Under the pieces are notes generated by a model. The model did not search any database. It had not been told where the DNA came from and saw only the letters and a program-made list of their open reading frames with translations. This document shows, in pieces, positions 36,600 through 44,227 of a stretch of DNA of 64,000 bases. A program made the translations under genes and the position numbers. Position 1 is the first letter of the stretch. Every line of letters starts with the position of its first letter. The stretch spans positions 25,178-89,177 of the forward strand of contig NZ_LT896588.1 in the NCBI RefSeq assembly GCF_900186615.1, read 5' to 3'. The DNA is from Parabacteroides bouchesdurhonensis. GTDB lineage: Bacteria; Bacteroidota; Bacteroidia; Bacteroidales; Tannerellaceae.

Positions 36600-39437
36600 C
36601 TATGAGCGGCTCACTTGCAAACCTTTAGTGGACAAATTCATCTCTACAAAACGGGCATTCTGATTCTGGGAAAATGTCGCTAATACTTTACGAATCTGTA
36701 ATGCAGCTTCAGGGTCTTTCGCTACCATATATAAATAGCCACCTCCACCTGCGCCAGGCAATTTATAACCTAAGGTATAGTCTTTTATCTGATTTATAAT
36801 CTGCTCCACAGCTAAAGGATTCGTACCCGAATCCAATGCTTTATTTTGCACCCAAGTTTTACCAACCAGATTTCCATACGTTTTAAAATCTCCACGTTGG
36901 ATTGCTTCATACATATCCAAAGCATGTTCTTTCATTTCGGAAAGCAAAGTTAGATGTACACTACTATTCAAGAACATACCTCTTACAATCTCCGCTAATA
37001 TATCTTTTGCCGTACGCGTGATACCTGTATAATACAAAAGATGACAAGCCTGAAACTCCGGTTCCGTAAATAAATAATCGGGCAACCATCGTACTTTAGG
37101 AGATTGGATGAAACCTTCTCCTGTCTGCAATAATTTCAATCCGTGAAGAATACCTCCGTATTGGTCTTGCCATCCTCCTCCGGTAGTCAATAATTGCTCC
37201 AAGATAAGCGTACGGTTTCCTATTTCACTTTTATCCCAAGCCAAGCCACAAAAATCGGAGATTGCCCCTAACACCGTAGCAGCTAAAATAGAACTGGTTC
37301 CTAACCCGGAACCGGCAGGAATAGCCGCCAGTAAAGTAACTTCCAATCCACAACCAAAACTTTTCAACTGCTCTTCCAAAGAAGAATATCTCTCAGCCGC
37401 AAACTCCGGAATAAATCCGGCTAAAGCCAAAGCCGCTTTCGGTATAGAGAATGGAGAACCCACTTTATTATAATTCTTCAACTCATCCCAGGAAGTAATG
37501 CACTCCATTGCCCCCAGGTCTATTGAACGTAAGATTATATTATATGCTTTAGAAGGCTTCACATAGACTTGTAAAGGCGGTTGCCCATTTAGTTCTATAG
37601 CCACATTCACCACATTTCCTCCGGAATACATACAATATGGAGGCGTATCGGTCCAACCTCCGGCCAAATCAATGCGAACAGGACTTCGTCCCCAAACAAT
37701 CTGATCTCGATAGACGTTTAAGCAAGGCGTTTGTTTATTGTCTGCAATTGACCCTATTAAACCGTCGCGCAAAAGAGAGAAAGCCTTTTGCTGTTCATCT
37801 GAATAATTTTTACCGGAAAGCTGTAATATACGGGCACGGAACATGTGGTCATGTATCTGCTTCATCAATGAAACGTTTTCCGATAAAGGTTCTGGTAAAG
37901 CAATATTATTTTTCACGAACTCTTCCGCCGCATCAGCTAAATCCAATTGATAAAAAACACTTTTCTCATGATTAGCAGCAAGCATTGACCAATCTTTTTT
38001 CCGGAAAGCCTCACGTTGGAAAATTAAACGAGGCAAATTTGCTTTATCGGACAATTCATTTGCAGACATCTTTTGGGCAGACTCCCATATATTCCTGCCT
38101 TTTTCCAAATCCGGTTCCGAAATCATCCAGCGTAGAACGATGCCTAAATCGTCAACAGATTTACAAACCGGAAAAATAAGAGCATTCTGAATATCTTCGC
38201 ATTCCGGCAATCGCACATTTCTTTCCGATGCCCATTCAGAAACAGGATGTCCCATAAATAAGGTTGATATATCCGCCGGATTTCCTTTAAAAGCATCATT
38301 AAAACCATAAGGACGAGCTACGTAATCTGTTTCATTTACAGGAACAACATCCACACAAACACCTTCCAGCAAACGCAACTTCCAGTTATTTACAGGAACA
38401 CCTGTGATAATATGTTTATTATTTAATATCCAATACGGACCAACATAACTATTCTCTACCCATAATTCGGAATTGTTTACTGTCAGTTTCTGATGTATCT
38501 CGGCATTCTGCACAAACATTGCAGGATGAGGTTTTATCTTCCGTTGCATAATAGCACGCTGGTCTATCACAAGATTCTGTATGGCTAAAGTAGATGAAAT
38601 CAACTCTCTACTAGTTCCATAATGGTAAAACTCACCTCCCGGCAAAGGCAAAATAGCAACGGTTAGCTTATTTAACTCCGGATCCGGAATCTTTGGGTTT
38701 GCTCCCAAAGCTAAACCGAACTCAGAATATAAATCATAGAATTTCAAAGTTTTACCATCCGATTTATAGGAACGTTTCATTAGCAATTCTACGGCACGAT
38801 CACTTAACAGCCAAATACCAATATCCATTAAGAACAGATGAGAACCCGCCAGTTGTCCCAATTCCTCTAAAGAAGGTTTCTGCAACATAAAATCCAACTT
38901 GCCGGAAGATTTGCGACTGGAAACAAAAACGCCATGATTAACAGCCAATCCAGGCTCTACCCACATGCCATAACAAACAACATCCACATCGGGAATATCT
39001 TGTAACGGCTCTCTGTTCCGAATATATACATCGCCGCTGGCAATCAACGTATGTAATGTATCCGGCGCCTTTTGCATGATTTTTTCATACAAAGGCAATT
39101 GCAATGACAGCAAATTCTGAGACAGTTTTTGCCCTCTCGCCCAACGAAAAACAGGTATCGGCGTTAACACCTTTCCGGAAGGAGCATATCCCGGCAAACG
39201 ACGGCTTTGTCCGCCGGCATGCAGCAATATTCTTTTTTCCATAGATAACCAATCGACTATAGATGAATCTCCCGCTTCTCTTTCACGACAAGACTCTAAC
39301 AGCCAGGTTGTTCCTCCACCCGATCCCAACCGTGCGCCTTTCGGATCAGAAGTACAAAACCATTCTCTCGAATCTACATTTTCTATCTTATGAAAACAAT
39401 CCACCAAATTTGGCGGTAAAGACAACAACTTCTTCAT
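36600..39437 (-). CDS. fkp: Bifunctional L-fucokinase / L-fucose-1-phosphate guanylyltransferase
   Basis: This 945-residue enzyme turns free L-fucose into GDP-L-fucose in two steps, feeding fucosylation of capsule and glycoproteins in Bacteroidales. The N-terminal pyrophosphorylase domain has LGSGGGTTWLL (about 37-47) and HAGGQSRRLPGYAPSGK (73-89). A beta-helical region is centred around 300-370. The C-terminal GHMP kinase has RIDLAGGWTDTPP (about 588-600) and the ATP loop PAGSGLGTSS (707-716). Length matches B. fragilis Fkp. A fucosyltransferase that could use the product lies at 53.8 kb. Confidence 0.95.
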   Translation of the reverse strand: MKKLLSLPPNLVDCFHKIENVDSREWFCTSDPKGARLGSGGGTTWLLESCREREAGDSSIVDWLSMEKRILLHAGGQSRRLPGYAPSGKVLTPIPVFRWARGQKLSQNLLSLQLPLYEKIMQKAPDTLHTLIASGDVYIRNREPLQDIPDVDVVCYGMWVEPGLAVNHGVFVSSRKSSGKLDFMLQKPSLEELGQLAGSHLFLMDIGIWLLSDRAVELLMKRSYKSDGKTLKFYDLYSEFGLALGANPKIPDPELNKLTVAILPLPGGEFYHYGTSRELISSTLAIQNLVIDQRAIMQRKIKPHPAMFVQNAEIHQKLTVNNSELWVENSYVGPYWILNNKHIITGVPVNNWKLRLLEGVCVDVVPVNETDYVARPYGFNDAFKGNPADISTLFMGHPVSEWASERNVRLPECEDIQNALIFPVCKSVDDLGIVLRWMISEPDLEKGRNIWESAQKMSANELSDKANLPRLIFQREAFRKKDWSMLAANHEKSVFYQLDLADAAEEFVKNNIALPEPLSENVSLMKQIHDHMFRARILQLSGKNYSDEQQKAFSLLRDGLIGSIADNKQTPCLNVYRDQIVWGRSPVRIDLAGGWTDTPPYCMYSGGNVVNVAIELNGQPPLQVYVKPSKAYNIILRSIDLGAMECITSWDELKNYNKVGSPFSIPKAALALAGFIPEFAAERYSSLEEQLKSFGCGLEVTLLAAIPAGSGLGTSSILAATVLGAISDFCGLAWDKSEIGNRTLILEQLLTTGGGWQDQYGGILHGLKLLQTGEGFIQSPKVRWLPDYLFTEPEFQACHLLYYTGITRTAKDILAEIVRGMFLNSSVHLTLLSEMKEHALDMYEAIQRGDFKTYGNLVGKTWVQNKALDSGTNPLAVEQIINQIKDYTLGYKLPGAGGGGYLYMVAKDPEAALQIRKVLATFSQNQNARFVEMNLSTKGLQVSRS

Positions 39438-39764
39438 GATGTTTTTTAACTAAACCTGTTTCAATATATTGAATTAAACAGTTTCTATATTTATGCTTGT
39501 AAAAGTACAAGAAATCCATGATATAAAAAACCTCCGGCATTTAAGCAACAATCCATTAAACACAATATTCGTTCATTATCCGCCTTTTTACCCCGTTTAT
39601 TTTATTTAATTTTTTCATCTTGCCATTCCATTGATTTAAATTTGTAATTTTAGTCATGAAAAATATCTATTTAGACTACAATAAAAAAGTTTGTTTTTGC
39701 TAATCATATAGCCATTTCCAAACATAAAACGTATCTTGTTTCATATTAATTTAATAGTAGTAAT
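39438..39764. other. Divergent intergenic region between fkp and the Mpi-type invertase
   Basis: This 327-bp AT-rich stretch holds a perfect 6-bp dyad CTTGTA-AAAG-TACAAG (39496-39511). Inside it the minus strand reads TACTTTTA (39507-39500), one base from the -7 consensus and correctly placed for fkp. Runs of T (for example near 39600-39620) follow. No site resembling an invertible promoter pair was found. Confidence 0.45.
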
Positions 39765-40364
39765 ATGGTATATGGTTATGTAAGAGTCAGTACCGACAAA
39801 CAAAACACTGACAATCAAAGGTTTGAAATTGAAAAATTCGTCAAAGCCAGAAACATGCGTGTTGATAGCTGGGTAGATGAAACAATCAGCGGAACAAAAG
39901 GGATATCCGAACGGCAATTGGGTAAGCTATTAAAGCAAGTCCGCAAAGGCGATATTTTAATTACAACAGAACTTTCACGTCTCGGACGTAATTTAATGCA
40001 AGTAATGAGTTTTCTGCATCAATGTATGGAAAGAGACATCATTGTCTTTACAGTAAAAGAAGGTTATGAACTTGGGAACAACATTAATAGCAAAATTTTG
40101 GCATTCGCTTTTAGCCTAAGCGCTGAAATTGAACGCAACCTTATTTCGCAGAGAACAAAAGAAGCTCTGGCACGGAAGAAAAACCTAGGTGAAAAACTAG
40201 GTAGACCAAAAGGTTTCTCTTTGGAACAATGTAAATTATCAGGAAAAGAAGAAGTCATACGAAAACTTCTTCAAGAAAAAAGAACAAAGCAATATATCAG
40301 TCAAAAATTAGGGGTGAACAGACAAACGTTGCGTAATTTCATGAAGAACCATCTAGGTATGTAA
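39765..40364 (+). CDS. Serine recombinase of the Mpi master invertase family
   Basis: This 199-residue protein has the resolvase/invertase catalytic domain, with Ser9 in YGYVRVSTDKQNTDNQ, Arg residues in ITTELSRLGRN (about 67-77) and the long E helix LAFAFSLSAEIERNLISQRTKEAL. A C-terminal helix-turn-helix follows (about 160-195, KYISQKLGVNRQTLRNFM type). The length and sequence fit B. fragilis Mpi, which inverts many promoters genome-wide. No partner inverted repeats are visible nearby, so its targets, if any, lie elsewhere. It is not the enzyme expected for the tyrosine-type sites at 6.2-6.8 kb. Confidence 0.9.
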   Translation: MVYGYVRVSTDKQNTDNQRFEIEKFVKARNMRVDSWVDETISGTKGISERQLGKLLKQVRKGDILITTELSRLGRNLMQVMSFLHQCMERDIIVFTVKEGYELGNNINSKILAFAFSLSAEIERNLISQRTKEALARKKNLGEKLGRPKGFSLEQCKLSGKEEVIRKLLQEKRTKQYISQKLGVNRQTLRNFMKNHLGM

Positions 40365-40606
40365 ATATCATAGACCTTTTAACAAACAGACGAACATTTA
40401 ACCTATGTTAAAGAACGCAAGTTCTCACATATTTTTCTGCATTTATTGACTATTCATGATTAACTTGCAGAACTATATAGAGAAAATATGTTTGAAATAT
40501 CTAAAATTATGCTTTCTTTCCAATCTACTGAAAACGAATAAGAGAAGAAAAATTCATACATATTTTATTTTATATACTTTAGTTTAATCTCTTAATATAA
40601 TTCTAA

Positions 40607-41068
40607 ATGGAAAAAACACTAGTAATTTTAAAACCGTGTACCATTCAGCGAAGCCTGATAGGTGAAATTGTTTCTCGTTTTGAGAAAAAAGGACTCCGTT
40701 TAGCCGGTATGAAAATGATTTGGCTGAGCGATGAAATATTAAGTGAACATTATGCTCATTTGAAAGAAAAACCATTCTTTCAAAGAATTAAGGATGCCAT
40801 GAGCGTATGTCCTGTAATTGTATGTTGTTGGGAAGGAGTGGATGCCATAAATGTTGTACGTACACTAACTGGTGCTACAAATGGAAGGAATGCCGCTCCG
40901 GGAACAATCAGAGGAGACTATAGTATGAGTGTACAAGAAAATATTGTACATGCATCCGACTCTCCGGAAACAGCTGCGATAGAAATAAAAAGATTCTTTT
41001 CGGATACAGAAATATATGATTATAAATTAAACAATCTATCAAGTCTGTATGCCAATGACGAATTTTAA
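40607..41068 (+). CDS. ndk: Nucleoside diphosphate kinase
   Basis: This 153-residue enzyme transfers the gamma phosphate between NTPs and NDPs. The catalytic His115 is in NIVHASDSPE, and the nucleotide-binding segments TGATNGRNAAPGTIRGDY (about 88-105) are intact. The N-terminal strand reads LVILKPCTI rather than the usual LVKPDGV, a noteworthy but probably tolerated change. It is monocistronic with its own terminator. Confidence 0.93.
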   Translation: MEKTLVILKPCTIQRSLIGEIVSRFEKKGLRLAGMKMIWLSDEILSEHYAHLKEKPFFQRIKDAMSVCPVIVCCWEGVDAINVVRTLTGATNGRNAAPGTIRGDYSMSVQENIVHASDSPETAAIEIKRFFSDTEIYDYKLNNLSSLYANDEF

Positions 41069-41076
41069 ACATAAAA

Positions 41077-41126
41077 ATAGCCGGAATTGAAAGAGAAGTT
41101 TCTTTACAATTCCGGCTATCATATTT
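41077..41126 (+). terminator. Terminator of ndk
   Basis: ATAGCCGGAATTG (41077-41089) pairs perfectly with CAATTCCGGCTAT (41107-41119), with a 17-nt loop. Confidence 0.8.
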
Positions 41127-41186
41127 ATAACCCTACATCCTATCCTCACGAACCGGATGAAATTACTAATCTAAAAATCTAATACC

Positions 41187-41270
41187 ATGAAAAACACACT
41201 ATATTCTGATAACAATAGCTTCTTTAAAAAAGTTTCAGTCATAAGAGTTTTTTCTGTTTCATCCCGATGA
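41187..41270 (+). CDS. Possible 27-codon small ORF upstream of the 22-bp repeats
   Basis: An ATG at 41187 follows an A/T-rich leader of the type that precedes Bacteroidales genes, and the frame (MKNTLYSDNNSFFKKVSVI...) ends at a TGA inside the first palindromic repeat. It has no recognisable family. It could be a leader peptide or the remnant 5' end of a lost gene. Support is weak. Confidence 0.25.
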   Translation: MKNTLYSDNNSFFKKVSVIRVFSVSSR

Positions 41271-41320
41271 AACTTTTGTTTCTTCCTGATGAAACTATAT
41301 TTTCATCGAGATGGAATAAA
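41255..41320. repeat. 22-bp tandem palindromic repeat array, locus 1 (3 units)
   Basis: Three adjacent 22-bp units begin at 41255, 41277 and 41299. The first contains the perfect dyad GTTTCAT-CCCG-ATGAAAC; the second and third are variants (GTTTCTTCCTGATGAAAC, TTTTCATCGAGATGGAA). A degenerate relative precedes them at 41231. The block ends 10 bp before the -33 element of the DUF4494 promoter. The same family occurs at 57772-57859. Confidence 0.8.
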
Positions 41321-41330
41321 AAGAAACTTT

Positions 41331-41362
41331 ATTGTATTTCTCCCCAATTGAATCTATATTTG
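41331..41362 (+). promoter_or_regulatory. Promoter of the DUF4494-YggS operon
   Basis: ATTG (41331-41334) and TATATTTG (41355-41362) are -33 and -7 elements with 20 nt between them. They lie immediately downstream of the 22-bp repeat array. Confidence 0.6.
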
Positions 41363-41410
41363 TACCCTTATTATCTAAAAAAGTACAGATAAAATTAAAA
41401 CGTAATAAAT

Positions 41411-41920
41411 ATGCACAATTGGTTTGAATGCAAAGTGTCTTTCGAAAAGATACTTGAAAATGGAATGCAGAAAAAGGTTACTGAACCTTACTTGGTAGAC
41501 GCTTTGTCTTTCACAGAAGCAGAAGCTCGTATTATTGAAGAAATCCGCCCATTCATTTCCGGCGAATTTACCGTAACAGATATCAAACGTGCACGCCTGT
41601 CCGAGTTATTCTTTAATGAAAACGGAGATCGTTTCTACAAAATAAAAGTATATTTTATCACATTAGACGAAAAAAGCGGAGCTGAAAAGAAAACAGCGGC
41701 TCAAATGTTGGCGCAAGCAAGCAATCTAAAAGAAGCTATCGCCGTATTGGAAGACGGGATGAAAGGTACTTTGGCCGATTATACGATTGCATCAGTAACA
41801 GAAACTCAATTGATAGACGTATTCCCATTTGATGCAAATAATGTTCCATCCGAACCTAAAACTGGAGAAGAATTAATTGCCGAACAGAAAAAAGCAGCAG
41901 AAGAAAAACAACAAGTATGA
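41411..41920 (+). CDS. DUF4494 domain protein
   Basis: This 169-residue soluble protein starts HNWFECKVSFEKILENGMQKKVTEPYLVDALSFTEAEARI, the DUF4494 signature. The C-terminus is Glu/Lys-rich. The family is restricted to Bacteroidota and has no known function. The stop overlaps the ATG of the YggS-like gene (ATGA), so the two are translationally coupled. Confidence 0.88.
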   Translation: MHNWFECKVSFEKILENGMQKKVTEPYLVDALSFTEAEARIIEEIRPFISGEFTVTDIKRARLSELFFNENGDRFYKIKVYFITLDEKSGAEKKTAAQMLAQASNLKEAIAVLEDGMKGTLADYTIASVTETQLIDVFPFDANNVPSEPKTGEELIAEQKKAAEEKQQV

Positions 41921-42585
41921 GTATCACCCAGAATTTAGTACAACTAAAAGCTTCACTACCTGAAAATGTGAAGCTTGTGGCTGTGTCAAAGTTTCATCCG
42001 GTAGAAGCATTGAAAGAAGCTTACAATGCAGGACAACGCGTGTTTGGCGAAAGCAGGGCACAGGAACTGACCGCCAAACAGAAAGTACTGCCGGGTGATA
42101 TAGAATGGCATTTTATCGGACCGTTACAGAGCAATAAAGTAAAAGATATTGCTCCGTTTATTTATATGATTCACAGTGTTGACTCTTTAAAATTACTCGA
42201 AGAGATAAATAAACAGGCTGCCAAACACAAGCGGATTATCCGTGTATTATTAGAAATACATGTGGCCGAAGAAGACACAAAGCATGGTTTTACTCCTGAC
42301 GAATGCAAAGAGTTGCTTAACAGCAAAGCTCCTTTTAATATGGAAAATATTTGTATTTGCGGAATAATGGGAATGGCAACTAACACGGACGATGCAGAAC
42401 AGGTCCGAAAAGAGTTTCATATGCTGCACAATTTGTTCAGCGAAATTAAAGAAACATATTTTAAAGACAATCGAGACTTCGCTGAATTGTCTATGGGAAT
42501 GAGCCACGATTATCCGATAGCCATCGAAGAAAACAGTACCATTATCCGGGTAGGGACAAGTATTTTCGGAGAACGGGAGTATTAG
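41917..42585 (+). CDS. YggS/PLPBP family pyridoxal phosphate homeostasis protein
   Basis: This 222-residue alanine-racemase-fold protein binds PLP through the Lys in LVAVSKFHP (about residue 24). FGESRAQELTAKQ, WHFIGPLQSNKVK, LSMGMSHDYPIAIEENSTIIRVGTSIFG and the C-terminal FGERE are family motifs. It is not an enzyme of known reaction; family members buffer PLP and affect amino-acid pools. It is coupled to the DUF4494 gene. Confidence 0.92.
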   Translation: MSITQNLVQLKASLPENVKLVAVSKFHPVEALKEAYNAGQRVFGESRAQELTAKQKVLPGDIEWHFIGPLQSNKVKDIAPFIYMIHSVDSLKLLEEINKQAAKHKRIIRVLLEIHVAEEDTKHGFTPDECKELLNSKAPFNMENICICGIMGMATNTDDAEQVRKEFHMLHNLFSEIKETYFKDNRDFAELSMGMSHDYPIAIEENSTIIRVGTSIFGEREY

Positions 42586-42636
42586 GCTTTTAACCATTTT
42601 AAATAAGGTAGATAGAAGCCTGTTAAAATAATTATC

Positions 42637-42644
42637 TATATTTG
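42637..42644 (+). promoter_or_regulatory. -7 element of the DHODH-like gene; decides the start
   Basis: TATATTTG ends at 42644, where a longer reading frame would begin, so translation must start downstream, at the ATG at 42671. Confidence 0.6.
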
Positions 42645-42670
42645 TGAAGTTGAACGTAATTAAATCAAAT

Positions 42671-43648
42671 ATGATTGACATAAAAACTCAATATGCAGGT
42701 CTTACTCTTCGTAACCCTCTTATTGTTGGTAGTTCAGGGTTAACCAAGAAAGCGGAACGCAATAAAGAATTTGAAAAAGCAGGAGCCGGTGCAATTGTAT
42801 TAAAATCTCTTTTTGAAGAACAGATTGAGATGCAAAGCGACTTATTAATGAATGACTCGGATTATCCGGAAGCTGCTGATTATATTCGAGGTTATGTTAA
42901 AGCTAACCAAGTAAATGACTACATCGAGCTTATAAAAAAGACAAAAGAACTTTGTACAATTCCTATCATAGCAAGCATTAACTGTTATAAAGTTGATGCG
43001 TGGATTGATTTTGCCCGTCAAATAGAATTGGCAGGAGCTGATGCTCTGGAATTAAACGTTTTCTTTCTGGAAACTGAAATCGGACAAGATTGCAACGACA
43101 TGCGGGATTTATACGTAAACATTATCCGTAAAGTAAAAGAAACCGTTTCGATTCCCATTATAATGAAAATCGGCAAAAATTTCAGCAATATTCCGGATAT
43201 TGTAAACACGCTAAAGGTAAACGGAGCCGATGCCGTTGTCCTTTTCAACCGTTTCTATCAGCCTGATATAGATATTAATAGTATGCAACTTGTATCCGGT
43301 AATGTGTTTAGCAGTCATTCCGACCTGAGTGATACTATCCGCTGGACAGCAATCATATCCGGTAAAATTCCGGGAATCAGCATCGCTTCTTCAACCGGAG
43401 TACATGATTGGGAAGATGTTATTAAGTGCTTATTGGCAGGGGCTTCCGCTGTACAAATGTGCAGCGCGGTTTATACGCATGGGGCTGAGATTATATCGCA
43501 GGTTCTCACTTGTGTAGAAGAATGGATGCATCAAGCGCATTATCAATCTCTATCTCAGTTTTGTGGTAAGCTGAACTATGCTAATATTCCTAATCCTGCT
43601 ATGTACGAACGCTCGCAGTTTATGAAATACTTCTCTAACAGAGACTAA
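42671..43648 (+). CDS. Dihydroorotate dehydrogenase-like protein
   Basis: This 325-residue TIM-barrel flavoprotein resembles class 1 DHODH (LRNPLIVGSSGLTKKAERNKEFEKAGAGAIVLKSLF). Visible FMN/orotate residues are in SINCYKVDAW, ALELNVFFLET, IIMKIGKNFSN and SSTGVHDWEDVIKCLLAGASAVQMC. Members of this Bacteroidota group are separate from the pyrimidine PyrD and their substrate is uncertain. It ends at a clear terminator. Confidence 0.8.
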   Translation: MIDIKTQYAGLTLRNPLIVGSSGLTKKAERNKEFEKAGAGAIVLKSLFEEQIEMQSDLLMNDSDYPEAADYIRGYVKANQVNDYIELIKKTKELCTIPIIASINCYKVDAWIDFARQIELAGADALELNVFFLETEIGQDCNDMRDLYVNIIRKVKETVSIPIIMKIGKNFSNIPDIVNTLKVNGADAVVLFNRFYQPDIDINSMQLVSGNVFSSHSDLSDTIRWTAIISGKIPGISIASSTGVHDWEDVIKCLLAGASAVQMCSAVYTHGAEIISQVLTCVEEWMHQAHYQSLSQFCGKLNYANIPNPAMYERSQFMKYFSNRD

Positions 43649-43670
43649 GAAAATATACTGTAACACATAT

Positions 43671-43714
43671 TGCCCGGAAAGCTGTTCTCATATCACTTTC
43701 CCGGGCATTTTTTT
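43671..43714 (+). terminator. Terminator after the DHODH-like gene
   Basis: GCCCGGAAAG (43672-43681) pairs with CTTTCCCGGGC (one unpaired base) ending 43706, followed by seven T. Confidence 0.85.
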
Positions 43715-43764
43715 ATACGTCTAAATATTTTCCACTAAACATTATTATTATTGGAAATTATTTA

Positions 43765-43772
43765 TATATTTG
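43765..43772 (+). promoter_or_regulatory. -7 element of the MarR gene; decides the start
   Basis: TATATTTG lies 25 bp before the ATG at 43797. The longer frame from 43770 starts inside it and is rejected. Confidence 0.55.
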
Positions 43773-43796
43773 CATCATCAACTAATAGATAGCAAC

Positions 43797-44162
43797 ATGG
43801 AAGAAATTTGTGCCATAAAGGATATATACAAAACGTTATATACATTTGAAAAAACATTTGCCGAAAACAATGATATAACCATTAATGAAGCAATGCTGCT
43901 TTGCTGCCTGAAAGATGGAGAATCCAAATCAGCAGGAACAATCAGTGAATACATCGGACTATCCAATTCCAGAGTATCTAAAGTAATTACTTCCGTAGAA
44001 AACAAAGGTTATATCCGCAGAAACATTAACAAAAATGATAAAAGGCAAATGTTTTTCTCTCTTACTCTTAAAGGGAAAGAAAAAATACAGCTAATGACAA
44101 ATAAGGAACTCCATTTTGATATACTTTTCAAACAATTGCAAAGTTGTATACAAAAAGGATAA
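43797..44162 (+). CDS. MarR family winged-helix regulator
   Basis: This 121-residue protein has the wing-helix pattern ITINEAMLLCCLKDGESKSAGTISEYIGLSNSRVSKVITSVENKGYIRRNINKNDKRQ in residues about 28-85. Two adjacent Cys (CC, about residue 37) could be redox-sensing, an inference. It lies 65 bp upstream of, and co-oriented with, the four-domain sulfur flavoprotein gene, and probably regulates it. Confidence 0.85.
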   Translation: MEEICAIKDIYKTLYTFEKTFAENNDITINEAMLLCCLKDGESKSAGTISEYIGLSNSRVSKVITSVENKGYIRRNINKNDKRQMFFSLTLKGKEKIQLMTNKELHFDILFKQLQSCIQKG

Positions 44163-44227
44163 AACCTTTTTTACCCAAATATTGTCTACTAGCAAATATG
44201 TATAATACAAATAAAAAACAGAATATT

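Noticed and set aside
40381-40440. Short dyads after the Mpi-type invertase (AGAAC-GCAA-GTTCT), considered as an inversion site
   Set aside because: There is no second copy in inverted orientation nearby.
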